In this document: positions 20,441 to 28,873 of the stretch, piece after piece
Layout of the letters: each line of letters starts with the position of its first letter
Numbering within the stretch: position 1 is the first letter of the stretch
Source: Vibrio mytili
GTDB taxonomy: Bacteria; Pseudomonadota; Gammaproteobacteria; Enterobacterales; Vibrionaceae
NCBI RefSeq assembly: GCF_000830505.1
Contig: NZ_JXOK01000065.1
Span: 62,001 to 126,000, forward strand
Direction of reading: 5' to 3'
DNA: 64,000 nt
The notes under the pieces: generated by a model
What the model saw: only the letters and a program-made list of their open reading frames with translations
The model's database searches: none
Told to the model about the DNA's origin: nothing
Made by a program: the position numbers and the translations under genes

Positions 20441-20589
20441 AAAGAGTCTACTCACTTAATTATTATTGTTTAGCTTGGTTCATTATCCCCTGCTTGTCCC
20501 ACCCAATTCGTTATCGACGTCACGAATCCTACTGTCGTTTAGCGTCACAAATTTATTATTGAGATAACGCTCACTGAAATTTTGGTTAA

Positions 20590-20620
20590 AAAAATACCAG
20601 CCCGAAGGCTGGTATTTCGA
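20590..20620 (-). terminator. torA terminator
   Basis: An 11-bp stem (AAATACCAGCC / GGCTGGTATTT) closed by a TTCG tetraloop on the minus strand, then a T-run. It lies just past the torA stop. Confidence 0.92.
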
Positions 20621-20639
20621 TTGATGTGAATTGCATTAA

Positions 20640-23102
20640 TTAAGCAACTTCGATTGGACCACCGAATGAAGTCACTGGCGGTACTTTGCCGGTGAACTTC
20701 TCGAAGTCTACGATACATGTGTTCGCAGAAGTCGCCTGCGCAAGTTCAGAAGAGCCAATGTCTTGCGTTAGCGTGTTAGGGTCACCGTAAGTACAGATTG
20801 CGCCCTCTTTCTCGTTTAGAGGACCGTACCATGCACCTTCTTCGATACGAATAACGCCACGTGGGTAGCTGTCAGTAAGAACAGCACCAGCTAATAGCTG
20901 ACCACGACCGTTGAATACGCGCACTAAGTCACCGTCTTTGATGCCTTTCGCTTTCGCATCCGCTGGGTTGATGTAAACAGGCTCACGACCTTGCACCGCG
21001 TAAGTTGCACGGAACTCTTCAGATTCACACATTTGAGAGTGCAGACGCTTGTCTGGGTGACAAGACTGCAACCAGAATGGGTATTTATCTGAACCAGGGC
21101 CACCGTGTGAACGCTCTGATTTTTCGAACCACATTGGGTGTTCTTGACAGTGTTCGTAGCCGTAACGGCCGATCTTACGAGACGTGATCTCGATGAAACC
21201 AGACGGCGTACCTAGTGGGTTAAGCTCAGGGTCTTTACGGAAGTCCGCATGACGAACCCAAGGTTTACCTTCACCGAAGTCTAGTACGCTCTTCTCCCAG
21301 AACTCATTGAATTCTGGCATTTCAAACTTACCTTCGTTCGCTTTCTTACAATCGTTGTAAAGGCTTTCGATCCATTCCATCTCGCTCATACCACGAGTGT
21401 ATTCTTCGCGGCGACCAAAACGCTGAGTTAGTTCACTCATGATTTGGAAGTCAGGCTTAGATTGGAACAATGGATCGACGAGACGATGCATTGCAATCAG
21501 ACCTTTGTTCGAGTATGAACCGTATACGTCGATGTCGTTACGTTCCCATTGCGTACACGCAGGTAGAACGATATCCGAGAAACGACATGTTGCAGTCCAA
21601 GCAAACTCGATCGTTACAACCGTTTGAAGTTTGCGGAACGCTTTCTTCATGCGGTTACGATCTTGATGGTGGTGCCATGGGTTACAACCCGAGATCACCA
21701 TCATTTTGAAATCTGGCAGTTTCACTTTACCGCCGTTGTAGTTGATCTCTTTGCCTGGTTCTAGCAGACAGTCGATCCAACGTGCAACTGGGATAGTACG
21801 GCTGTAACCGTTAAAGTCGTTGTTGTCCCACTTCGGCTTCATACCTTGGTCAAGGTTACGAGGGAAACCACCAGGGCCCGCGAAACCAGTAGAAGGCACA
21901 CCGATACTTGAGTAGTGGTGACCGTAAGAGATGCCACCGCCAGGTAGACCGATTTGACCAACCATTGCAGCAACCACAGCCGCCGCCCAGTATGGTTGCT
22001 CACCGTGCTCTTGACGCTGGATACACCAACCCATCAGGATCTGTGTACGGCCACTTACTAGCATACGCGCGAATTCGCGAATCTTGTCCGCTTTCACGCC
22101 ACAGATAGCCGCAGCCCACTCTGGTGTTTTCTCTACTTTGTCTTTTGTCTTACCTTGAACGTATTGAATAAACTCTTCAAAGCCTAGACAGTAAGTATCA
22201 ATGAACTTCTTATCGTACAAGTCTTCGTTGTACAGCACGTGCGCCACTGCAAGCATGAACGCTACGTCTGTCAGCGGGTTGATGTACAAGTGATCGTTCT
22301 CTAAGTAGCGCTGAGTCTTGTTCTTCACTGGGTCTACGGACAGAACGTTGATCTCACCTTTCGCTACTTTTTCTTTTAGTTGTGCTAGGTACTTGAACGA
22401 CTCATGCGTTTCACAGTTCCAACCTACTTGAAGGTTTTTCACTGGGTCGTTAGCCCACAAAACAATATTGTCTGAGTTTTCTAAGATTTCGGACCAAGAC
22501 GTACCCTGAGCATAAACCTCTGTCGACCCCAGAACGTAAGGCATGATAGTTTGACCAGCGCCCGTCGAGTAGTCTCCTACTTTAGTGATGAAGTTACCAT
22601 GCATACCCACTGCACGTTGCATGTGCGCGGTACAGTTGTTGAATGAACCTGTTTGGTTCCAACCCGTTTGACCTGCGTGTAGCGCCCATGGACCGTAGTC
22701 TTTTTGAATACGTTCTAGTTCACGGTAGAACAAATCTAGCGCTTCATCCCAAGTCACGCGGATGAAACGGTTGTTACCGCGAGTATCCGCGCTATATTTG
22801 TGTTTCTTCAACCAATCTAGACGAACCATTGGGTAACGCACACGTGAAGGGCTGTAAATAATGCCCTTGATGCCGTTTAGCATTTCAGTTGGGTTTTTGT
22901 CTAGCTCTAGCGGTTTGATCTCTTGAACTTTACCCGCGTAGATGTGGGCGCGGAACGCGCCCCAGTGAGAACCTGTTACTTTCCAAGTACCTGTCGTCTC
23001 AACAGCATTGGCAGAGGCTGACGCCAATAAGCTAGGACCAATAACTGACGCTGCACTTGTGGTTGCTACACCTTTAAGAAAACTTCTTCGTGTAATAGCC
23101 AT
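20640..23102 (-). CDS. torA: Trimethylamine-N-oxide reductase, molybdoenzyme
   Basis: Periplasmic terminal reductase that converts TMAO to trimethylamine during anaerobic respiration. The 820-residue protein starts with a Tat signal (RRSFLK at residues 5-10, then a hydrophobic stretch and ASANA). It belongs to the DMSO-reductase family; Ser179 in GDYSTGAG is the expected molybdenum ligand. It receives electrons from TorC, encoded 25 nt upstream. The Tat and molybdopterin chaperone gene torD is not adjacent and must be elsewhere if present. Confidence 0.95.
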   Translation of the reverse strand: MAITRRSFLKGVATTSAASVIGPSLLASASANAVETTGTWKVTGSHWGAFRAHIYAGKVQEIKPLELDKNPTEMLNGIKGIIYSPSRVRYPMVRLDWLKKHKYSADTRGNNRFIRVTWDEALDLFYRELERIQKDYGPWALHAGQTGWNQTGSFNNCTAHMQRAVGMHGNFITKVGDYSTGAGQTIMPYVLGSTEVYAQGTSWSEILENSDNIVLWANDPVKNLQVGWNCETHESFKYLAQLKEKVAKGEINVLSVDPVKNKTQRYLENDHLYINPLTDVAFMLAVAHVLYNEDLYDKKFIDTYCLGFEEFIQYVQGKTKDKVEKTPEWAAAICGVKADKIREFARMLVSGRTQILMGWCIQRQEHGEQPYWAAAVVAAMVGQIGLPGGGISYGHHYSSIGVPSTGFAGPGGFPRNLDQGMKPKWDNNDFNGYSRTIPVARWIDCLLEPGKEINYNGGKVKLPDFKMMVISGCNPWHHHQDRNRMKKAFRKLQTVVTIEFAWTATCRFSDIVLPACTQWERNDIDVYGSYSNKGLIAMHRLVDPLFQSKPDFQIMSELTQRFGRREEYTRGMSEMEWIESLYNDCKKANEGKFEMPEFNEFWEKSVLDFGEGKPWVRHADFRKDPELNPLGTPSGFIEITSRKIGRYGYEHCQEHPMWFEKSERSHGGPGSDKYPFWLQSCHPDKRLHSQMCESEEFRATYAVQGREPVYINPADAKAKGIKDGDLVRVFNGRGQLLAGAVLTDSYPRGVIRIEEGAWYGPLNEKEGAICTYGDPNTLTQDIGSSELAQATSANTCIVDFEKFTGKVPPVTSFGGPIEVA

Positions 23103-23127
23103 TTAAATTACTCCAATCCGACGCTTA

Positions 23128-24312
23128 TTAGTGGTGACCTTCAGCATAATCTGAAGAGTGTTTCTGTAGATACTTCAAGATCAGGGCTTCACTGTCTGTA
23201 TCTAGGTTAACGAACGCCAACATACCGTCGAACATACCTGGCCAGGTGTTCGCGTCGAAGTGCGCTTCCGCAGGTTGAGTGTGACATACAGAACAATTGG
23301 TCTTGTACGCTTCACGAGATTTTTCCCAAACAGGATTGATGTCGTTCAGCATAGACTCTTTCTTAATCCATACTTTCGCCGCGACTTTTTCCCAAGGAAG
23401 GCCTGTTAGCTCATCCACTTTTTTCTCACCAGTCGTCACAATGTTGCTATCTGTCGCTGCTTCTTTCATCAGAGACGCAGTCGCAATGTTCTTACCGAAG
23501 TCTTCTTGAATTACGCGACCAAAGCCTTTCGCTTTACGCCAGCCATCGATTTCGATTTCAACAAACTCGCCTTTGTCTTCAAGAACTTTAACGGTCGATG
23601 CTGGGTTAAGAAGACCGGCTTCTTTAGTGCCTTGTGCATCAAAGTAAATAGGTAGGTGACGAACACTCACTAGTTGCTGACCTACTGAGTAATCTGTATT
23701 TGAAGTCATACCTTCTAGGTCACCCACGATACCGCCGATGCTGTCCATACCTGCTGGCAGGTTATGCGCGATACCTTTATGACAGTCAACACAGCTTTGA
23801 TCTTTCTCTGCTGCTTGCTTCATTTGGATACGAGCGGTTGGAGACATTTGCTCGAAATCCATCGATTCATAATTGTGACAGTTCTTACACTCTAAAGATT
23901 TGTTTGCCGAGAAACGATCCCATTCGTGTTTCGCAAGTTCGATACGACGCTCTTCGAACACACCCGGTTCGTCGTAGTTGCCAAATACTTGTGCAAATAC
24001 CTCTTTAGACGCCTGCATTTTACGAGCAATTTTGTCTGTCCAGTTATGAGGAACGTGACAGTCAGGGCAAGTAGCACGAACACCTGAATGGTTTTTCCAG
24101 TGAACCGTTTCTTGCAGCTCAACGTACACGTTGTCACGCATTGTGTGACAACTAATACAGAATTCTTCTGTGTTGGTTGCTTCTAGAGCGGTGTTAAAGC
24201 CACCCCAAAAGATAACACCTGCAATGAAGCCGCCCATAGTCAGCACACCTAGGCTGATATGTACAGCTGGGCGCGTCATGGTACGCCACAGTTTAATGAT
24301 TAATGATTTCAT
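23128..24312 (-). CDS. torC: Pentaheme c-type cytochrome TorC
   Basis: Membrane-anchored quinol dehydrogenase of the NapC/NirT family that feeds electrons to TorA. An N-terminal anchor (about residues 18-40) precedes four heme motifs: CISCH (52), CPDCH (82), CKNCH (142) and CVDCH (174). A fifth, CSVCH (340), lies in the C-terminal domain specific to TorC-type proteins. The length of 394 residues is normal. It lies between torE and torA in a probable torECA operon. Confidence 0.95.
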   Translation of the reverse strand: MKSLIIKLWRTMTRPAVHISLGVLTMGGFIAGVIFWGGFNTALEATNTEEFCISCHTMRDNVYVELQETVHWKNHSGVRATCPDCHVPHNWTDKIARKMQASKEVFAQVFGNYDEPGVFEERRIELAKHEWDRFSANKSLECKNCHNYESMDFEQMSPTARIQMKQAAEKDQSCVDCHKGIAHNLPAGMDSIGGIVGDLEGMTSNTDYSVGQQLVSVRHLPIYFDAQGTKEAGLLNPASTVKVLEDKGEFVEIEIDGWRKAKGFGRVIQEDFGKNIATASLMKEAATDSNIVTTGEKKVDELTGLPWEKVAAKVWIKKESMLNDINPVWEKSREAYKTNCSVCHTQPAEAHFDANTWPGMFDGMLAFVNLDTDSEALILKYLQKHSSDYAEGHH

Positions 24313-24362
24313 TATTTGCTCTCTTAAAATCTTTTCAAAAGTGTGGTTATGAGCTCACAGGC

Positions 24363-24542
24363 TTACATGCCGTGCGCGCCTGGAGGTCCAAAGAAAAATA
24401 CTTGCAACATCCAAACGATGAATCCGTAACCGCCTACAAACCCGACACTTAAAATTGGAAAGAGAACAACCGTAATGAAAAAAAATGACTTCCACTCTAA
24501 AGAGCGTTTTTCATTCCCTTCTATTTTATTAACATCACTCAT
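24363..24542 (-). CDS. torE: TorE-family small membrane protein
   Basis: A 59-residue protein starting MSDVNKIEGNEKRSLEWKS, with one TM segment (FFFITVVLFPILSVGFVGGYGFIVW) and ending FFFGPPGAHGM. Its size, the GPPG(x)HGM-like ending and its place immediately upstream of torC match TorE of the torECAD operon described in Shewanella, where it helps connect TorC to TorA. The reading is continuous and codons fit the neighbours. It lies 50 nt upstream of torC and is probably the first gene of the transcript. Confidence 0.88.
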   Translation of the reverse strand: MSDVNKIEGNEKRSLEWKSFFFITVVLFPILSVGFVGGYGFIVWMLQVFFFGPPGAHGM

Positions 24543-25056
24543 ACATTTACCTATTTTGTATCCAGTGCTATTTCACAGCCTGTTTATTCAGGCTCCGTTT
24601 TTTACAATCTATAATGGAAAATGTTAAGCGACATTATGAGTTCAATACAATGAAATAAACCCTGCTAAACCCAGTAATTTCGAACTTTTTTGAGCTCATC
24701 CGGAGATGTGTTTAATTGCATTTTTTTATGAAAAAACATGAACAGATGTGAAAAAATAATCGAATTACAAACTTGTTAAATGACCAACAACAAATAAACA
24801 AAAATAACATTTTCTTGCTATTCGATATCAGAAATATTCCGCTTAACAACGGTTAGATTTCGAAAAATGTAACAAGAATGATAAAGGAACATTAGCAAAT
24901 CAATGTGCGCAAGACGCTCTGAATCCTGCCTCACGACTTCGTTTGGGTATATAAATATAACGACCATTTTTCTAGCAAGTCATGTCAAAATGTACGTTAA
25001 GATACGCAAAAAAAGCAAAGTACAGGGTACCAACCCAGGAAAGATAAAAAGGAGTA
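24543..25056. other. AT-rich intergenic region, torE / FetB-like gene
   Basis: About 510 bases between two divergent genes with no credible coding sequence. It should hold the tor promoter on the minus strand and the permease promoter on the plus strand. A stem-loop AGCCTG-TTTATT-CAGGCT at 24577-24594 lies in the likely torE leader. The region includes a tor box (entered separately). Confidence 0.6.
24736..24745 (-). promoter_or_regulatory. Putative TorR binding site (tor box)
   Basis: The minus strand reads CTGTTCATGT, nine of ten positions of the E. coli tor box CTGTTCATAT. It lies about 195 bases upstream of torE. Only one good copy is visible, whereas E. coli torC has four, so this is moderately supported. 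Confidence 0.5.
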
Positions 25057-25059
25057 ATG

Positions 25060-25863
25060 ATGGACAGTGTGGTTGATATAAGTTGGTTTAAGCTCGTGAT
25101 GTTCAGCTCAGTTTTAGTCATACCTTTTGCAATGAACATTCGCTACAAGTTGGGCATTGCTAGAGATACCGCTGTCAGTGTAATTCGTATGGTCATCCAG
25201 TTGATACTCATTGGCGTATACTTAGAATACCTTTTTCAGCTCAATAGCTTACTGATCAACATACTTTGGTTAACGATTATGCTCGTCGTTGGTGCAAGCA
25301 CCATCGCCAGTAAAGCTCATTTACCCCGTCAACCATTAATGCTACCTCTTTTAAGTGGTTTAATTTGTGGGCTGTTTCCACTTCTTATCGCAATGATAGT
25401 AGGGTTGGTCCGCCCGGCACCTCTTTACAACGCCCAATACATGATTCCACTTGCTGGTATGTTACTGGGAAACAGTTTGAGCAGTAATATTATCGCGTTG
25501 CAAAATCTATTTACCGCATTCGAAGAACGAAAATCTGAGTATGAAGCCGCTATTTCACTTGGTGCGGCACCGAAGTATGCCGCACTTCCTTTTGTCCAAG
25601 AAGCGCTGAGAAAGTCGCTAGCCCCTACTCTTGCCTCGATGACGACCACTGGCCTTGTGACACTTCCTGGCATGATGACAGGACAAATTCTGGGCGGAGC
25701 CAGTCCAATGGTAGCCATTAAATACCAATTGGTGATCATGTTGGCGATTTTCGTCATGCTCAGCATTTCTGTGGTTATCACGTTAGAAATGACATTGAAA
25801 TGCGTTCAAACCAAGGAAGGCCGTATTAAAATAAAAATTGTCCGAAAAAACTCGAAAAAGTAA
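25060..25863 (+). CDS. FetB/UPF0014-family ABC permease (orphan)
   Basis: A 267-residue polytopic membrane protein with about seven hydrophobic segments. The conserved blocks RYKLGIARDTAVSVIRMVIQLILIG, YMIPLAGMLLGNSLSS and LVTLPGMMTGQILGGASPMVAIKYQ are hallmarks of FetB (YbbM), the permease of an iron-export ABC transporter in E. coli. The partner ATPase FetA (YbbL) is normally encoded next door but is not seen on either side here. The second of two tandem ATGs was chosen because it sits 5 nt after AAGGAG. Confidence 0.82.
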   Translation: MDSVVDISWFKLVMFSSVLVIPFAMNIRYKLGIARDTAVSVIRMVIQLILIGVYLEYLFQLNSLLINILWLTIMLVVGASTIASKAHLPRQPLMLPLLSGLICGLFPLLIAMIVGLVRPAPLYNAQYMIPLAGMLLGNSLSSNIIALQNLFTAFEERKSEYEAAISLGAAPKYAALPFVQEALRKSLAPTLASMTTTGLVTLPGMMTGQILGGASPMVAIKYQLVIMLAIFVMLSISVVITLEMTLKCVQTKEGRIKIKIVRKNSKK

Positions 25864-26110
25864 CCACACAGTGTCTAGCTGTAACTGTATCATTTTATAA
25901 ACTTTTTAGGCTGTTATAGATACCCACGGCCTTTGGTACAGGTTATCCACAGAAAATGTGGATAAGCAGCCAAAGTGGATACGCAACCATAAACCCAATC
26001 GCGATAATGAGTCACCTTAGCCTTGAAATGAGATGGTCATATTTTAATCAATAACCTGTCATATTCTAATTCTAAAGTAATCTGCGTAATGGAGTAATGG
26101 AGTGCTCGTC
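25864..26110. other. Intergenic region after the FetB-like gene
   Basis: About 250 bases without a gene. It contains the inverted DnaA-box pair (separate entry) and, further right, a short direct repeat GTAATGGA / GTAATGGA at 26086-26101. No obvious terminator follows the permease gene. Confidence 0.5.
25943..25982. promoter_or_regulatory. Inverted pair of consensus DnaA boxes plus a third weaker box
   Basis: TTATCCACA (25943-25951) and TGTGGATAA (25957-25965) are both perfect DnaA boxes, facing each other across GAAAA. AGTGGATAC (25974-25982) is a 7-of-9 match in the same orientation as the second. The arrangement resembles the three-box core of E. coli DARS sites. Confidence 0.6.
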
Positions 26111-26248
26111 ATGGATGTATTAATGATTACTGGTAGTAGCGATGAATTTCTATCTGAAAAACAAGTAGATTGGCTCGTACAAGAACCTCAAGAAATGACG
26201 TCACAGTGGATTCCAAAAGATTATGGAATCAATGAAGAGCTAATTTAG
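26111..26248 (+). CDS. Possible 45-residue peptide, unknown
   Basis: An open frame starting MDVLMITGSSDEFLSEKQ and ending GINEELI, preceded by GGAG at a workable distance. It is acidic and probably soluble with no membrane segment. A GTG three codons upstream is in frame. I do not recognise a family, and a frame of this length can occur by chance. In its favour are the ribosome-binding site and amphipathic, non-repetitive composition. Confidence 0.35.
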   Translation: MDVLMITGSSDEFLSEKQVDWLVQEPQEMTSQWIPKDYGINEELI

Positions 26249-26395
26249 CGCTGTATGTAAATAGTGACACAGGGAAATAATAACGAGTTAACAAAAGACT
26301 GGGCTGATAAATAAGATATTAAAGTGCTCAAAAACCGGCATAAAATCGCTAGTCCAAAAACGGAACAGCACTCATATATTCAAGCAACCGATACT

Positions 26396-26424
26396 AAAAA
26401 GGCGAGCATTTGCTCGCCTTTATG
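26396..26424 (-). terminator. focA terminator
   Basis: A 10-bp perfect stem AAAGGCGAGC / GCTCGCCTTT with an ATTT loop. The minus strand continues into TTTTTAG, so it terminates focA; it can also work on the plus strand. Confidence 0.88.
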
Positions 26425-26454
26425 ATTATCGATGATCTTAATCGCCACTATCGA

Positions 26455-27316
26455 TTATTTTAGATGCTTGTTTTCGTCGCGTAAGAATATCATCCAATAC
26501 CACATACCAACGAAAACACCGCCACCAATAATATTACCTATCGTCACAGGAATAAGATTATTCATTATGAAATCAATAATGTTTAAGTCAGCATAATCCG
26601 CAATATTTGCACCTGTCATCTGCCAAAATGATTCTGGCGCAAAAATATTTAATACCAATTGCCATCGGCACTTGGAACATGTTTGCAACGCAGTGCTCAA
26701 AACCAGCAGAGACAAACATGGCAACAGGTAAAATCATCACCATAATCTTATCCGTCAATGTTCGCCCACTGAACGTCATCCAAACAGCGATACACACCAG
26801 AACGTTACACATTAGACCCAAAGCAACTGCCTGGAAAAAACCATGGTGCATTTTGTGCTGGGAAATGGCCATCGCATTTAAACCAACTTGACCACCATCA
26901 AACATATATTGCTTGGCTACCAGCATACAGCCTACCAGCATAATCGCCCCAGTCATGTTGCCGAAATACACGACGAGCCAGTTTTTAAACAGTGCCTTCC
27001 AACTGATTTTGCCGCTTGCTCGCGCAACCAGAGTCAATACCGAACTCGTGAAAAGCTCGCCCCCTGTGACTACGACCAAAATTAAGCCTAAGCTGAACGC
27101 AAGCCCGCCCATCAAATGAGTCAAGCCCCAAGGAAGATCCTGAGCGCCTGTCGTTACAGTGGTATAGAAAATAAAAGCAATACCAATATGCAAGCCGGCA
27201 GAAATAGCCAACAAGAAAGATTTTATTGGTGCTTTTGTTGCTTTACCCACACCGGCTTGAGCAGCACGCTCTGCAGCCTGAGGTGGCAATAATGAGTCAA
27301 ACTGATTAAAGTCCAT
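26455..27316 (-). CDS. focA: Formate channel FocA (frameshift in sequence)
   Basis: Pentameric FNT-family channel for formate in the inner membrane. From MDFNQFDSLLPP the protein aligns with E. coli FocA: KATKAPIKSFLLAISAG, FTSSVLTLVARASGKISW, NWLVVYFGNMTGA, HHGFFQAVALG and GFEHCVANMFQVPMAIGIK. After this the frame breaks. Removing one A from the A5 run at 26641-26645 gives GIKYFAPESFW and continues to NLIPVTIGNIIGGGVFVGMWYW, for 286 residues, the family length. The usual partner pflB is not adjacent. Confidence 0.87.
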
Positions 27317-27635
27317 TGCTACGTTACATTTAGAAACAATTAGGGAGGCGGGATAATCGCTCCATTCTGATTGTTTTTCAAGGTGTATTTAACGTGTTCA
27401 CTAAAAGTATTGAAAATGAGATCCCAAAGTATTGCAAATGAGATCCAAAATCAAGAACCTCTCTACTACCTAACCATTAAGCTGTCATTGATATTTAACA
27501 ATAATACCGACATTCGGATAAAAATCCCGCTCTATATCAGCCTGATAGGAATATAGTTAACACTTCTCACGCTTACGTGTTGCCCAACGCTTGTTTTAAG
27601 TCTAGCTTGGATAAAAAAGCACAAAGGAATAATTT
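27317..27635. other. Intergenic region upstream of focA
   Basis: About 320 bases holding the focA promoter (minus) and that of the next gene (plus). Its notable feature is a 22-bp imperfect tandem repeat, entered separately. A 61-codon plus-strand frame here is very AT-rich, lacks a ribosome-binding site and is not considered a gene. Confidence 0.5.
27404..27447. repeat. Two tandem 22-bp repeats, operator-like
   Basis: Two adjacent copies of AAAGTATTGMAAATGAGATCCM (27404-27425 and 27426-27447), differing at two positions. They are 88-131 bases upstream of focA, a spacing of about two helical turns per copy, as for tandem operator sites. Confidence 0.6.
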
Positions 27636-27869
27636 ATGAAATTTTCAGCTGAACACCTCGCCGAGTTGAACCTTCTTCTGCAATTTGATTTAAGTAGCGC
27701 AGCCACGGGCATCAAAGTTCATAAAGATGCATCAGAAGAGGCTCAGTTAGCAGTGACACGTCTTTATGAGAAGCAACTTTGCACACTGCCCGATGGTGGT
27801 TACTTAACCGATGAAGGCATTGAAGTCGCAGAGCATGCAGAAAAAGTACTACGAGTTCTGACTCAATAA
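27636..27869 (+). CDS. TIGR02647-family conserved protein
   Basis: A 77-residue soluble protein with the pattern LAELNLLLQFDLSSAATGIKVHKDA, then PDGGYLTDEGIEVAEHAEKVL. This agrees with a small family in vibrios, shewanellae and pseudomonads annotated as TIGR02647, sometimes called DNA-binding without firm proof. An AAAGGAATAATTT site precedes the ATG. It is a single-gene unit with its own terminator, and no function is claimed. Confidence 0.8.
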   Translation: MKFSAEHLAELNLLLQFDLSSAATGIKVHKDASEEAQLAVTRLYEKQLCTLPDGGYLTDEGIEVAEHAEKVLRVLTQ

Positions 27870-27902
27870 GATTCTTCGATTATTTTTCCCTCAACAATCA
27901 AT

Positions 27903-27926
27903 GCCACCTTTATTGGTGGCTTTTTG
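27903..27926 (+). terminator. Terminator of the TIGR02647-family gene
   Basis: A 6-bp GC-rich stem GCCACC / GGTGGC with loop TTTATT, followed by TTTTTG. Confidence 0.85.
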
Positions 27927-28032
27927 ATTTGTACTCCAGAAACTTATACTCTCGGTGATAAAAGGTAATACACATTTTTTCGTCAACGCTTACATGGTAA
28001 TGACACCAATAAACCTAAAAGGGAAATCTCAA

Positions 28033-28860
28033 ATGGCAAATACATTGATTGTTGGTGCAGGTTGGCTTGGAGCACCATTGGCTCAGTCGTTAGAAAATGA
28101 CGGATGTTCAGTTGTCGTCACCCGACGCACGCAAGAGAGGCTAGATGAACTGCCCTCAGAGTTAACTCACGCAGCCCTACTCGACCTGAATCAGGCGAAC
28201 GCCGCTCAGCAACTTAGCGACTTGATTCAGCAACACCAAATTGATTCTATTCTTGGTACGTTTCCACCGGGGTTTCGTAAGGGTGGAGGCCAAGAGTATG
28301 CACAGCAGTGGAAGACACTCGCGTCCGTAGCTAAGCAGAGTAACGTTAAAAAACTGCTTATGATCAGCTCAACAACCGTCTACCCGACTCTGCCATTACC
28401 AATGACTGAAAACATGGCTTCACTTAACTTAGCCCTCAATAGCAGCGATTTTTCTGATAATGCCCGGATCATGCTCGAAGCAGAACAACATGTCATCGAT
28501 TCAGGTGTGAATTTTGTGATTCTGCGTTGTAGTGGTTTGATTGGCCCGAATCGCCACCCAGCTCGCTTCGCGACAAGATTGAAGCAAGTGAGCCAAAATG
28601 CCCCAGCCAATATGCTGCATCTAGACGATGCAATCGGTGCCGTTACATTTGCTTTGCAAAAACTGGATAATCAAATCGTCAATGTCACAGCGCCACACAC
28701 CGTTAGCAAGGCGGAATTTTATCAAGCTGCGATCAATAAAAGTGGTGACGATATTCCGCTTCCTCCCATAAACGATATTGCTGACAAGCACATCTTGGCT
28801 GATAAGCTGACCTCGCTTGGGTATCAATTTCACTTTAATTCGACATTGGATGCACTTTGA
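28033..28860 (+). CDS. YeeZ-like NAD(P)-binding sugar-epimerase-type protein
   Basis: A 275-residue atypical short-chain dehydrogenase/epimerase fold. The Rossmann motif reads IVGAGWLGAPLA, then ISSTTVYP and LRCSGLIGPNRHPARF near residue 180, matching E. coli YeeZ. The start was set at MANTLIVGAGWLG because the Rossmann strand begins there; 26 additional in-frame upstream codons look non-coding. The physiological substrate of this family is not known to me. It lies 13 nt upstream of the YdcF-like gene, probably co-transcribed. Confidence 0.82.
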   Translation: MANTLIVGAGWLGAPLAQSLENDGCSVVVTRRTQERLDELPSELTHAALLDLNQANAAQQLSDLIQQHQIDSILGTFPPGFRKGGGQEYAQQWKTLASVAKQSNVKKLLMISSTTVYPTLPLPMTENMASLNLALNSSDFSDNARIMLEAEQHVIDSGVNFVILRCSGLIGPNRHPARFATRLKQVSQNAPANMLHLDDAIGAVTFALQKLDNQIVNVTAPHTVSKAEFYQAAINKSGDDIPLPPINDIADKHILADKLTSLGYQFHFNSTLDAL

Positions 28861-28873
28861 GCTTTAAACCACT

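Noticed and set aside
27371..27556. 61-codon frame upstream of focA
   Set aside because: It reads through the 22-bp tandem repeat, has low complexity and no ribosome-binding site.
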